Positions 45,263-62,283 of a stretch of 64,000 bases of DNA are shown in pieces. A program made the position numbers and the translations under genes. The DNA comes from Plantago major (Eukaryota > Streptophyta > Magnoliopsida > Lamiales > Plantaginaceae), in assembly GCA_026545765.1 (NCBI GenBank), contig CM048840.1, positions 6,855,765 to 6,919,764 on the forward strand. Direction: 5' to 3'. Positions within the stretch are counted from its first letter, which is position 1; each line of letters begins with the position of its first letter. A model generated the notes under the pieces. It was given only the letters and a program-made list of their open reading frames with translations. It did no database searches and was not told the origin of the DNA.

Positions 45263-47867
45263 ATGGTGATGAACAACAGCAACAGTAATGGAAAAGAAGA
45301 AGGAACAGAAAAGCAGCAGCAGAAAATGTTGATCGGAATAATTTCGAAATTTGCAGGTGAGCTCAAACTCATCCTTATCGCACTCGTCTTCCTCTGCTCC
45401 TTAGCAATCGTCCTCCAATTCCTCCCTCCTACCTTCTCCTTCTCTTCATCTTACCAGATTCAGACCTGTATCACTCCACCTCTCCTAAATTCCTCCTCGC
45501 ATAATACCAATTCCACAGTTTCTCCACAATCTCAACAACAAATTAGCAGCAGTAACCGAGCTGTGGAGAAGGATACAGTCTTAGAAAATGGCGTATTGAA
45601 GAGAAGGTTCAATCCGTACGGAGCAGGAGCATACAATTTCATCCTAATGTCAGCTTACAGAGGCGGCCATAACACTTTCGCCGTAATAGGCCTCTCTTCC
45701 AAACCCCTCCATATCTTCGGCAAACCCTCATACCGATGCCAATGGATTGACGATGATGAGAATACTACTAGTATTATTGAATCGGATGGATGGAAGATTC
45801 TGCCAGATTGGGGATATGGCCGAATCTACACAGTAGTCGTCATCAACTGCACATTCCCAATCAACACCAGTACCAATGGTGGGAAGCTTATCCTCCAAGC
45901 CACAACCAATGACCCTTCACTCAACACCACAGACACAATTACTGCCCTAACCGAAACCCCAAAGGACTACTCCAATTTCATGTCCCAGTTCTCTTCTCCT
46001 ACCCCAAATTACGACTATCTCTACTGTGGCTCGTCCTTGTACGGGGATTTAAGCCCTCAAAGGGTTCGGGAGTGGCTGGCGTACCACGTTAGGCTGTTCG
46101 GGCCGAAATCGCACTTTGTGATACACGATGCTGGTGGGGTGCATCAGGGGGTTCTGGAGGTTTTGAGGCCGTGGATTGAGAAGGGGTTTGTTACCTTGCA
46201 GGATATTAGGGACCAGGAGAAGTTTGATGGGTATTATCATAATCAGTTCCTTATTGTTAATGATTGCCTTCATAGGTATAGGTTTCAGACTAAGTGGATG
46301 TTCTTCTTTGATGTTGATGAGTTTATACATGTTCAGCAAAGGAATACCATTGATTCTGTTATGGATTCGCTTTCGGATTCGACTCAGTTTACGTTCCAGC
46401 AGATGACTATGTCTAATAAATTGTGCCTCCCCCAGGATGCTCCGAACGCCTTCAGGTACGTTGTTTTTCATCTTCTGGTTGATTGCACTGCATTTGTCTA
46501 TTGTTCAGACTTCAAATAGATTTTGATGGCTTGTCTAGTAATTCTAGCTCGGATGAAATATATCTAATCTTCAGTCTTTAAGACCCACCCAGATTCAGGA
46601 AAAAGTTGTTCAGCTGATAAAAGAAACCATCTACTTTTAGTGTTTTAGTAGTAAAATTGTCCAGTTGCACTTACATTCTGCTTGTGTAGGATGAGTAGAG
46701 ATAGTTAGAAATCAAGGCAATTAATTTGGAAGCAACATACTAGATGATAGACATATGGGTATCATCAGATTAACCACCAAAAGCCGTCTGCATAGACTTT
46801 ATCACTTGCTTTACTCCATGGCAAATGGCATTCATAAGTCCCTTACCGTGTAGATTCTAATGACTAATTCTCCATTTCACACAATCATGTCAGTTACATG
46901 TGTACTCATTATAGCTCTAGTTCCCCTGGATTATGTGGTATTGCATTCATGAATCATGAACGTGCGTAAGGCCATGGTTTTCTGTGTCGTGAAATTCTTC
47001 TAAACGGCCTGCTTTGACGTGAATATGTATCACGCGTTGTGTCATTACTAGTGTCATTCGTAAGCGTATTTATAATTTGTTCAAGTCACTACCTATCTTA
47101 ATTGTAGTATGCTATCAGTGTATCTTTGCGAATACTGATTTGTTATTCCTTTTGATATTGTACTCATCTAATATATTCATAACAATGTGGAACTGTCATT
47201 ATAAGCCAAGTACAAAGAGAGGTCACTCTGTTTAACTAATCATTGTTACATAAATGGAGTTCCCTTTATTGTACTTGTATTATTATCAAGAAATTGGTGT
47301 GCCAACAACTGAGTTATTACAAGGTTGCTATATATTTACTGGTTGCAACTTGCAGCTGTAAGGAGCCTTTTCCTTTATCAGATATTGAATGTCTCTGTGG
47401 ATTGTAGATTTAAATTCTTCCTGACCCCATTGTAAACACAATTTAATAGAAATATTTTTTTTTTGCACAATAAGTTTGATTCTACTGGGTATGTTTTTAA
47501 ACATAGTTGCTATTTTTGTAGGAAATGGGGATTTGAGAAGCTGGTATACAGAGATGTGAAGAAAGGTATAAGGAGAGACAGAAAGTACGCGGTGCAACCA
47601 AGAAATGTGTTTGCAACTGGAGTGCACATGTCTCAGAACATAAAGGGCAAGACAAATTACAAGACAGAGGGAAAGATCATGTATTTCCACTATCATGGTA
47701 CAATTTCAGAGCGGCATGAACCATGCAGACAGCTTGTCAACACCACCGGTGTCACAGTTGATGGGGTTCCTTATGTTATGGATACCACTATGCGCAAAAT
47801 TGCAGGATCAGTTAAAAGTTTCGAACACAAAATGATTGGCTCTGTTTTGAAGAGAACACGGCAGTGA
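45263..47867 (+). CDS. GALS-type galactan beta-1,4-galactosyltransferase (GT92), 512 aa
   Basis: GALS enzymes extend beta-1,4-galactan side chains of the pectin rhamnogalacturonan I from UDP-galactose in the Golgi. Two exons, 45263-46455 and 47522-47867 (1539 bases, in phase), with AG/GTACGT and TTGTAG/GA splice sites. A short cytosolic N-terminus is followed by a membrane anchor at about 37-56 (LILIALVFLCSLAIVLQFLP), making a type II protein, then a Ser/Asn-rich stem. The catalytic GT92 domain includes YLYCGSSLYGDLSPQRVREW, the DxD-type metal site FFFDVDEFI at about 348, and LPQDAPNAFRKWGFEKLVYR across the splice. It ends with a basic KRTRQ. Length fits the family. The paralogue (GALS1, 2 or 3) cannot be told from this window. 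Confidence 0.9.
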
Positions 47868-48575
47868 ATTGTAAATCGAAATCTCCTCCTCTAGCTGATT
47901 GTGGGATACATAATAGGTAGGTAGAAATGTAGAATGTTCATCTGATCTTCATTTTATGTTTAACCAAAAATATGCACGGATGTACATGAGTGGATACGAT
48001 ACAGTCATACAGCTGAAGAATTTCATGTTTTCGAGTCATTATTTATATACTAATGTATTTTTAGGCATGCAGTAACAACCAGCAGGTGGTATATATATGA
48101 AGAGAAGATTGTATTGTATTTATACTACTTTTGCACTTTCTGTTTCTGTTACTGTCTCCATTGCTCCAAATGTTTCCAATTGATATTTGATCCTTTGTCT
48201 CCTTAAGTGCTCAAAAATGAAAACTTCATCTCTTCTTATACGATACTAGGAGGCAGGACCGCAGGAGCCAAGTAAGTGTGTTAGCAACTTGGACTCTTAT
48301 AGAGTTCTTAATCGGTGTTACAATCAAAGCTCGAGCGTCAAAATTATAAGTTTGAATTCAAGCTCACGAGCCTCAAACTTGCTTAGTTGCTTGCGTGAAC
48401 ACATGAGTGTCGAAATAGCCATTAATTAAAACATAACATGATATACAAACAAATTAAAAAATTAAAAATTCTTAATGTATAATATGTATCCTCAATCTAC
48501 AAAACATTTGTTACTTTTTTAGTCAGGTATAACCCACCTTACCAACGGGCAACGGCCTCTTATAAGTAAAATGTT
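47868..48575. other. 3' flank of GALS up to the tandem array
   Basis: No gene was seen. A short GAGCTCACGAGCC-like stretch near 48330-48390 resembles subterminal sequence of the hAT element at 16327-17564 and may be a fragment of that family. Confidence 0.4.
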
Positions 48576-51339
48576 ACAGCAACCAATATACATCAATATT
48601 ATTGTGGTATCAAAACGGTTAAGTGCTTCTGGCCTCGGTATGTGAAATTCCTCGGATTAGTTTGAACTTAGAACCTTCGCATGCGATCCACCTGCCTGTA
48701 AAATGAGGTAGGGTGTTAGACATTTTCGGCCGGTTTGCCTTGCACAAACCGGGCTTTAGATTCAACTCGTCTTGTCGGTCCAATTAGTGGCCGAGTAGAC
48801 TGGAGAGAAGAATATTGCAAGTGAATTACTTACTTGAAGTGGAGTAGATGCGCCCCTTTATATAGGAAGTGCTCCGGGGGACAAGCCTCTGACTTGCCCG
48901 GAGTTTGGTCGGCCCTATTAGCTTCTGACACGTGTGGTCATAGTAGGGTGATGCGTTTAGATCACGCGGCGGCTTAGGCCAATAGGAGGTCGGTTCTCGA
49001 AGAGGTCGGCCTTAATCCGCCGCGGTCTTTCTCCTTAGTGGATAATCCTTCCATAGTAAGGAGTGTGGTCGGACCAGTTTGGGTAGGGTCGGTCCGACTA
49101 GAATACTGATAAGTACTTTGTAAAAATATACATTCACCTCCAGTTAGATATTTTTATAATTACAGTAGATTTATTAAAGGTAATATATAAACAAAAACAT
49201 TGGCGCGTATAGAAGTCATGTGCGCGTGCAGCGTTTTGATTTTCTTCTGAAGAAAAATGCGTTTTACTTCTGACAAATAAGACTTCTCAGATCAGATGTT
49301 CTCTCTTCATCATCAGAAACAGCAACCAATATACATCAATATTATTGTGGTATCAAAACGGTTAAGTGCTTCTGGCCTCGGTATGTGAAATTCCTCGGAT
49401 TAGTTTGAACTTAGAACCTTCGCATGCGATCCACCTGCCTGTAAAATGAGGTAGGGTGTTAGACATTTTCGGCCGGTTTGCCTTGCACAAACCGGGCTTT
49501 AGATTCAACTCTTCTTGTCGGTCCAATTAGTGGCCGAGTAGACTGGAGAGAAGAATATTGCAAGTGAATTACTTACTTGAAGTGGAGTAGATGCGCCCCT
49601 TTATATAGGAAGTGCTCCGGGGGACAAGCCTCTGACTTGCCCGGAGTTTGGCCCTATTAACCCGACACGTGTGGTCATAGTAGGGTGATGCGTTTAGATC
49701 ACGCGGCTTAGGCCAATAGGAGGTCGGTTCTCGAAGAGGTCGGCCTTAATCCGCCGCGGTCTTTCTCCTTAGTGGATAATCCTTCCATAGTAAGGAGTGT
49801 GGTCGGACCAGTTTGGGTAGGGTCGGTCCGACTAGAATACTGATAAGTACTTTGTAAAAATATACATTCACCTCCAGTTAGATATTTTTATAATTACAGT
49901 AGATTTATTAAAGGTAATATATAAACAAAAACATCAGCGTATAGAAGTCATGTGCGCGTGCAGCGTTTTGATTTTCTTCTGAAGAAAAATGCGTTTTACT
50001 TCTGACATATAAGACTTCTCAGATCAGATGTTCTCTCTTCATCATCAGAAACAGCAACCAATATACATCAATATTATTGTGGTATCAAAACGGTTAAGTG
50101 CTTCTGGCCTCGGTATGTGAAATTCCTCGGATTAGTTTGAACTTAGAACCTTCGCATGCGATCCACCTGCCTGTAAAATGAGGTAGGGTGTTAGACATTT
50201 TCGGCCGGTTTGCCTTGCACAAACCGGGCTTTAGATTCAACTCGTCTTGTCGGTCCAATTAGTGGCCGAGTAGACTGGAGAGAAGAATATTGCAAGTGAA
50301 TTACTTACTTGAAGTGGAGTAGATGCGCCCCTTTATATAGGAAGTGCTCCGGGGGACAAGCCTCTGACTTGCCCGGAGTTTGGTCGGCCCTATTAGCCCG
50401 ACACGCGTGTGGTCATAGTAGGGTGATGCGTTTAGATCACGCGGCGGCTTAGGCCAATAGGAGGTCGGTTCTCGAAGAGGTCGGCCTTAATCCGCCGCGG
50501 TCTTTCTCCTTAGTGGATAATCCTTCCATAGTAAGGAGTGTGGTCGGACCAGTTTGGGTAGGGTCGGTCCGACTAGAATACTGATAAGTACTTTGTAAAA
50601 ATATACATTCACCTCCAGTTAGATATTTTTATAATTACAGTAGATTTATTAAAGGTAATATATAAACAAAAACATTGGCGCGTATAGAAGTCATGTGCGC
50701 GTGCAGCGTTTTGATTTTCTTCTGAAGAAAAATGCGTTTTACTTCTGACATATAAGACTTCTCAGATCAGATGTTCTCTCTTCATCATCAGAAACAGCAA
50801 CCAATATACATCAATATTATTGTGGTATCAAAACGGTTAAGTGCTTCTGGCCTCGGTATGTGAAATTCCTCGGATTAGTTTGAACTTAGAACCTTCGCAT
50901 GCGATCCACCTGCCTGTAAAATGAGGTAGGGTGTTAGACATTTTCGGCCGGTTTGCCTTGCACAAACCGGGCTTTAGATTCAACTCGTCTTGTCGGTCCA
51001 ATTAGTGGCCGAGTAGACTGGAGAGAAGAATATTGCAAGTGAATTACTTACTTGAAGTGGAGTAGATGCGCCCCTTTATATAGGAAGTGCTCCGGGGGAC
51101 AAGCCTCTGACTTGCCCGGAGTTTGGTCGGCCCTATTAGCTTCTGACACGTGTGGTCATAGTAGGGTGATGCGTTTAGATCACGCGGCGGCTTAGGCCAA
51201 TAGGAGGTCGGTTCTCGAAGAGGTCGGCCTTAATCCGCCGCGGTCTTTCTCCTTAGTGGATAATCCTTCCATAGTAAGGAGTGTGGTCGGACCAGTTTGG
51301 GTAGGGTCGGTCCGACTAGAATACTGATAAGTACTTTGT
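48576..51339. repeat. tandem array of a ~743-bp retroelement-derived unit, 3.7 copies
   Basis: Units start at 48576, 49319, 50051 and 50794, with spacings of 743, 732 and 743 bases; the fourth stops at about 51339. Copies are almost identical. The second lacks a few bases in GTTTGGTCGGCCC and in GCGGCGGCTT. Unit 4 shares the variant TTAGCTTCTGACACG with unit 1 rather than unit 3. Each unit carries CTATATAAAGG on the minus strand, a TGGTATCAAAAC stretch resembling a copia primer site on the plus strand, and GAGGTAGGG immediately before TGTTAGACATTTTCGG. These are LTR-retroelement features and suggest an array of LTRs joined by short internal segments, as in TRIMs. No coding sequence was found. 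The orientation is ambiguous. Confidence 0.85.
48857..48866 (-). promoter_or_regulatory. TATA-like box in the array unit (first copy)
   Basis: The minus strand reads CTATATAAAG, a strong TATA match, repeated in every unit. About 140 bases downstream on that strand the TCTAACA end of the presumed LTR is reached, a normal distance for R-U5. Confidence 0.45.
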
Positions 51340-51675
51340 GAGGGTTAAGATCAATCCTTCTACTTCAACTTTAGGAGGTCGGTCTCCTAGTGTTGTTTTA
51401 GAGGTAAGATCTCCTCGGCTTGTGATGAACTCCGCGGCTCTTGTAACAAAGGGGATTCGCCCTAAGCCATCTTGGATTGCGGGTTCGTGAAGAGGGACTC
51501 ATTTGTATATATCAATTATACTCATCTCCTTATTTACTTGGATGTCCAAAATTTAATGTCACAATTGACCCACCTCGAATCCAATATTGGCCAAGCTTCT
51601 CGAGAACCGCTTGATTCCTTAAACGTTCCTAGAGCCATCCACGGGGCAAATTGTGTCCGAAGCATATTATATACT
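51340..51675. other. unique flank between the array and the hAT element
   Basis: Sequence departs from the array after TACTTTG. It has GGTCGG/CTCCTCGG words in the same style as the unit and may be another part of the same element. No coding sequence was recognised. Confidence 0.4.
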
Positions 51676-52933
51676 CAGGGGCGGACCTGAGTATATATGT
51701 AATATTTTTTTGAAATTTTAGATTTCCCCCCCCCCCCCCCCCTCAAAAAAAATTATATGTATTATTTATTGTTTTGAATTTTGATTATGAAATAAAGTAT
51801 TAAATCGAGATTAACATTTATTATATACTAAGAGAAAGAGCATTTTTAGCAAAACGTATTGAATGATAAATAAACACGAAAATCGCTCTGACTACAATAA
51901 AACAAAATAATGTTAAATAAATGAAACAAAACTAAACTAAACTTTTGCAAGAAACAAAAAATTGAAGTCCCCGATATGAGTTCTCAATGTAAAGCAAGCA
52001 GAGGTCAAGCTAGAAAAGGGAATATTTCATGGGAACATCATTATCGGGTTGATATATTCTATGGAACAATAGATTACATATTACAGGAGAAGAAATCTCG
52101 ATTCAATTAAAATGCAGTGGAGCTGTTAAAGCTAAGCTTAGCTTTGAATCCTAAAGATGGCTATAAATGTTTCAACATCAATGATATATGTGAGTTGGTT
52201 GAAAAGTTCTATCATGTTGATTTCAATAATGAAGAACAACTACGCCTAAAGTATCAACTAGAGCTTTTTAAACTCAATATTCGAAATACTGTTGAAGAGT
52301 TTAAAGATGTACAATCTCTTTCTGAAATGTGCCAACTATTGTCGAAGTCAGTGAAGTCAACCATATATCCCCTTGTTGATCGGTTGATAAGACTAATTTT
52401 GACTCTTCCAGTTTCTACGGCTACATCAGAACGTGCATTTTCTGCAATGAAAATTGTGAAGACAAGGTTACGTAGTAAGATGGGGGATGACTTTTTGTCT
52501 AGTGCTCTATTGATGAATATCGAGAAAGAAATCACTCGGTCTTTTGATGTTGATTCAATTATAGATGAATTTGAAATCATGAAAAAACGTCGGGTTCAAC
52601 TCAAGGTTCGTAAGTGATATTCAACATGGAGAATCATTCAAGTTTGCACGAGCTACTAGGTATGTCATCGATTAATATTAATCATCAACGTTTTTACTTT
52701 CATTAGTTTTCTGGAATGTGGCCGTGTTCCACACTTTCATTATGCAGATCACTTCTATTTGTCGTTCAGTTAAATATCACATAATTAAATATCAGTTATT
52801 TGTGTGTGAACATTTGAAATCCGACCCGACTAATTAAGTCTGCATATATGAAATCCGACCCGACTAATTAAGCCCGCTACCCAGTAATATAATATATAAT
52901 TTCGCCCCCATCAAAATCCTGGGTCCGCCCCTG
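51676..52933 (+). mobile_element. deleted hAT element, 1258 bp, with 8-bp target duplication
   Basis: The ends CAGGGGCGGACCTGAG and CTGGGTCCGCCCCTG are inverted repeats. The target duplication TATATACT is exact at 51668-51675 and 52934-52941. A 17-base C run (51726-51742) lies near the left end. Only the C-terminal part of a transposase is left, so the element cannot move by itself. Confidence 0.9.
52108..52617 (+). pseudogene. hAT transposase C-terminal fragment with dimerisation domain
   Basis: The frame is open from a TAA just upstream and reads NAVELLKLSLALNPKDGYKC, FNINDICELVEKFYHVDF, then SLSEMCQLLSKSVKSTIYP, LTLPVSTATSERAFSAMKIV and KTRLRSKMGDDFLSSALLMN, ending at 52617. The TATSERAFSAMKIVKTRLR block is the hAT dimerisation motif of the zinc-finger MYM/DUF4371-type transposases common in plants. 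The BED finger and RNase H-like catalytic core are missing. There is no proper ATG start. It lies within the hAT element 51676-52933. Confidence 0.85.
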
Positions 52934-52941
52934 TATATACT

Positions 52942-55458
52942 AGTATTATTAAAGTATATATATGCTTTTAAGTTAATTTGTTTTGAGGATGAAATGATCG
53001 CTAGCTATGAATTGATCATCAACGTGTTACAGAACGCTAAGAAAAATACAAACATGAAAAGTCTGTCTTTGTGGGTGGGTGCATGGCTGGCTGACTGTCT
53101 TATTAGGCTGTTCACATTTAAATGGTTGGCTTCATTCATACGATTGTAAATAAATGCTAGTAATACTAGATTGAAATATAGTAATTGTGTTTGATTCTTA
53201 TTATTTCCGGCTGATAATGTTGACAATTATGTGGGTTACTAATTTCATCTGTTGTGTGATGATGTTAGTACTTCCTCCAGCTGATCGATATATGCATATG
53301 CATTTATTTTATTGAGTTGACGTAATTTAATGAGTATTTATATAAAATTATAAAAATAAACCTCTTTAATTAATAATTATTCTTCGAATTTTATTATCTA
53401 CTTGTCATAGTATTTCAAATATTATTAATCATTGTATCCCGCTTACTATAAAACTTTATTATAATCATAAAATATGTTGAGGTGCGGTATTTAAATAACT
53501 TATTCATAGAAAAGTCTATATTGTTAATAGAATTATATAGTTCTTCCTCCATTTCAGAAAAAAGTGTTACATTTTCTTCATGCCATCGTTTGTCAATTCT
53601 TTCTTTAAACGATATTAATAAATAAATTATTAAAATTATATAATGAAAATTTAGTAATTAAATTTTTATTATATGATTTTATTAAATTATTTACTATTAT
53701 CGTTTATAAGTAATTTGTGGTCAAACTCGAAGACAGTTGACCGATCAAAATCAAAATGTAACACTTTCTCTGAAATTGAGGGAGTGTTATTAATAAAAAC
53801 GTCAACATTGGTATTTTTTTATATAAATGATTTTTCATGACAACAAATAAATCGGTCTCTACATGAGACTTACTCTACTCCCTATATTATCATGAAAATT
53901 GTTGGTGCACAACGTCTACTATGTTGTAGACAAAATGCATATTTGTATATGAAAACATACTAATGTTTGACTATAAACATAATTTTATTAATAGCATAGG
54001 TCGGTCATACATAAAGATAAATTATTTAGATTGGTTTTTTGAAAATAACACAAAAGAAGCTCTTTTGTTAATAGAATAGATTAGCGGTGGAAGGAGTAGG
54101 ACTATCTACCTGTCTTTAATTGATTGATAATTAAGCACCCTTGCTTGTGCTTTTCCTAACGATTATACTATAGTAAGTAGTACGGTGGTTAGTTTGTCAT
54201 GGTCAGTCATGAGATGGAAGCACGTGGACTACATTGGTTAGTATACTCATATAGTAGTACTTGAGGTGGAGAATAGGAGGAATGTGATCGGTTGGCCCTG
54301 GTTGCTACTTGTCCCTTGTTATATAGCACCCAATTGCATATCACCTCGCGTACACTTAAAATCGTGTCGACTCATTTATTCAATTTCTTATCCGATTTAA
54401 AATTAAACTCTTAAGCAAACACGAAGTTTGATGATAACTGGTACCGACCGACGGAGAGATTATTATATAATTTTGTTATGAGTAAGTTGTAAACCTAGTC
54501 ACTCTTGATGATAAAGTGAGTTTAAACGAATTTAAAACAATTCTACCAATAGATAATGATAATTCTTAACCACAACGTATAATCGTGCCATTAGAGAGTA
54601 GAACAATTAGGAATTGTACGGAATGGTTAATCCCTGATTACAAGTTTACAACTACCCATTCATCGTATGATTTGTCTCACTAAGGTATAGATTGTGGTGC
54701 CATTTAGTATTACACATCGGCCACATCGTATGAGTGAGCATATTCATATTCTCATATATTGTTATAAGGATCACAAATAAATACCGTGATATTATACCAA
54801 CAAAACATGTGAGGTTCTATGAATAATGATCGTGTTGAGACAAAGGTCGACCACGTAGGGTCGATATAGTCATACTAGTATGATGGAATTGAGAGACAAG
54901 TTGGTTGATTTAAACACAAGGGTCTAAGCAATTTAACCGACAAAATGGCTGGCTTGCCAAACTTACAAAATAAGCTAGTTTCATAATCTTAAATCAAATA
55001 TAGTCTGTTCAAGGAAAATATGAAAGCCCCTACTAAACCCATCTCTCCAACATTCTGTTGGGTCTGGAGATGGGCCGTTGCATTACATATGGACCCAAAA
55101 TCTAAAGTCTGCGTTTGCAAATTTTCTCACTGATCAACCTCAATTCTCAAATCCAAGGCCACAAACATACCAAATATTCAAAGAGAAACCCAAAGAGGAT
55201 AATCTTTGTTTGCTCTCCTATTCCAAGGCATTGTAGCAACTGCAGCTACGACTATTCCGTGAAAAAACCGGAACTCAGCTGCTGCACTCTAGACGAAAAT
55301 CAACCTCATATGCTGCCTACCGAACCTAACGTAATACTGGGCTGTGGGGGAACTGACTATACATATAAAAGAAACTGCCTCTAGCAAAACATGATTGAGT
55401 GATGATGCTATACATGCATCACAAGGCCACTCAGACTTGAACTGTTTGGACTTCTAGT
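52942..55458. other. intergenic region upstream of the CTP synthase 3' end
   Basis: AT-rich with no gene recognised. It contains a Stowaway-like MITE at 53543-53784. The last few hundred bases (from about 55110) are the 3' flank of the CTP synthase gene. Confidence 0.5.
53543..53784. mobile_element. Stowaway-like MITE, about 242 bp
   Basis: The left end CTTCCTCCATTTCAGAAAAA runs on into GTGTTACATTTT; the right end AAAATGTAACACTTTCTCTG runs on into AAATTGAGGGAG. The arms pair over about 32 bp. The body is AT-rich. An outer TA duplication was not clear. Confidence 0.7.
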
Positions 55459-59815
<4,357 letters not shown>

Positions 59816-61939
59816 TTTTTTTTCACGATTGGCTAACAACAAGAGGAAGAAGAAAGAAAGTTCAATGGGGATTGGATTGATTTGTTTATAGAGCAGGAAT
59901 GAGTTAGTTTTGATTTTGCGAGGTTCAGTTTAGTTGAGTTTATGAATCAATCAGGAAGAAGACTGCAATGGTGGCTGGCGGCTTTTAGTTGATAAATCTT
60001 CCTTTGGGGTTTTTAGGGAAAATGTAGGTGCTGCTACTCTACTTATAAGGGGAAGAGATGCACTTTCATAGAGAATACCAAACACACCCCCCACGACACT
60101 AAATACAACACACAATCCAAATACGGAGTTATTTTAACTAATGTTACTTCTAACTTATCGGCTCGATTATTTAATTTTTAAATATATGCTTGATGTCTGA
60201 ATATTTATACGGTAGCTTATAGCTTACTAGTTTGATAAATTATTCGGTACCTTAATGAGAAATGATAAGGATCTTGTAAGATCTGTTTCAATCAATAATC
60301 AATGAGTCGTAGAACTAATTTCATCGGCGCTTAAGTGATTCGGCGGGTAGCTTATGTGACCTAGGCAAAACCAGTTTTACCATTTTAAATTTAAAACAAT
60401 TTCTTTATAATTATTATTCCCTCCGTCTCGGACTCAACTTCTCGTTGGTCCGAGCACATATTTTAAGAGAATAGTAGATAAAGTAGGAGAAATATAATAA
60501 AGTATGAAATATAGTGAATAAAGTATAAGATAATATTAATTGATATGAATGATAGTGAGTAAGTATGAGATATAGTATTATTATAATGATAATGGCGTAT
60601 AAAATTTTTCAAATTATGAAGGGGAATTTGGGTTTGGGACGGATTAAAGCGGAAAGTGGGAAGTATAAGTAGAGGATGTGGAAAAAAAAAAAAAATTGGG
60701 TCAAATTTGACCAACATTTCAAATTCAATTAAAATTTAAATCTTATTTACCATTGCACTAGTTCAGTTTCAATCACGTGCATAGATGTATCGCTTCAAAT
60801 TAATGGTACAAGGTTCGAGTCTCGTTGACGTGATTTTCTCATTTTTATTATACTTTTTGAGAATATTTCTTTTATTTCACTCATGTGGCACTTCAACTAG
60901 CAATATTTTTATCGTATATTTTCTTTGTAATTAGGGTAAATATGTAAAAGAAAATATTATGGTTCAGACTTCAGAGTTGTGTTGTGTTGTGTTTGGTAGT
61001 ATTATTTTCAATATATGTATAAAAACAACAGTATTTATCACATTTCAGTTCTCATTGCACTGCATGTAAAATTAAAATAAGATAAAATGAAACATAGAAC
61101 ATTAAATATAACAGAATAAGACGCGAAGCTCGTTACACGAATGCCAGTAACTTATAGTAGTAATTAGAAAAAATGAGTTTATTTTTATATTTTATATTTA
61201 ATAAGATCTACTTGCAGCCTAGCTAATCAATTCAATTTACTAAAGTTAAATAACTTTAACTTAATCAGGTACGGGCTAACATATTTTTAATGTAGTCTAA
61301 TATAGAATATTACAGTATTGCATGATCTACCATATGATCATTATTACTAGTGGGTAGACATATAATAATAATAATATAAATTCGCATAGTATTTATTGGT
61401 ACCAGTCTTTGGCACAAAGCAAGGCAAACAATGCTGCTGCCCTCGGCCCGCCATACATATATCCATAAATCTTAACTAAACCTAATCCATAGCAATAGTC
61501 ATTAGTATTACTCCAGCTCTTCACGTTTTGTATTGTTATCATTGAGAGAATAAGTATGCTGAAATGCAATTTCTAAATAATCTATTGACATACGGAACTA
61601 TGTTGTCAAGAAAATTATCAATGTTATCTAAAAAAAAAAGAAAATCATCTGTGTTGCTAATGAAAACGTATATGCCCTCAATATTGGTGGTTCTTCATAT
61701 TTTTTAAAAAAAAAGACAATTTCGTTACAATGTGAACGTTTTGATTAATAACATATAGTATGATTTTTTTTATCTAGATAAGTTAGACGTCTATTAGTAG
61801 ACTTTTGTGTTATAAATATTAATTGGTAACTTTTTTCTTTTTTTGTATTGATTGAAATGTATCTTTTCCTTTTCTCTCTGTCCTTTCTTCAAGACAAAAT
61901 ATTGACTGAAAATGTTCATTCATACTTACTACTTCCCCT
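59816..61939. other. CTP synthase promoter side and intergenic DNA
   Basis: The first 250 bases should hold the CTP synthase leader and promoter. A weak Stowaway-like unit lies at about 60417-60645. The remainder is AT-rich with no gene recognised. Confidence 0.5.
60417..60645. mobile_element. possible degenerate Stowaway-like MITE
   Basis: CCCTCCGTCTCGGACTCAAC at the left and GGTTTGGGACGGAT at the right form a loose inverted pair around an AT-rich, non-coding body with many AATATAGT words. The boundaries are approximate. Confidence 0.45.
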
Positions 61940-62280
61940 CACTACAAAATAGTAAAATATTTAATCTAATATGACCTTTAAAAATAGTCGTATTTAAAAA
62001 TTACAACTCTTAATAAGAGACGCAAATTGCAAAGGGGTCGCAAAAGGCGTGTGTTGTATTTTCAGTTGAGGTACAAATTAAGAGCATAATTTTAAAATTA
62101 CGACTCGAATTAGTAGCCGTACTTATTTACCTTGTTTGAGTGAATTTTAAGGGTTTTTTTTTAGTTCATTTTTACGACTCTTATAAAGAGTCGTAAAATT
62201 TATGAGTCGTATTATATTAAATTTCTTGTTGTGCCTATCGTAAAATTTATGAGTCGTATTATATTAAATTTCTTGTAGTG
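61940..62280. mobile_element. CACTA-type MITE with a duplicated right end
   Basis: The left end CACTACAAAATAGT and right end AATTTCTTGTAGTG are CACTA-type inverted ends. The 3-bp target duplication CCT flanks it at 61937-61939 and 62281-62283. The last 47 bases, including the right end and the flanking CCTAT, occur twice (from 62192 and 62239), so an earlier right end sits at about 62233. No transposase is present. Confidence 0.7.
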
Positions 62281-62283
62281 CCT

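Noticed and set aside
48600..48690. tRNA-derived SINE in the tandem unit
   Set aside because: The TGGTATCAAAAC and GTTTGAAC words loosely recall box A and box B, but spacing and flanks fit an LTR element better and no A-rich tail is present.
48576..51339. CRISPR-like array
   Set aside because: Units are about 740 bp with no short spacer pattern, and the DNA is from a plant nucleus.
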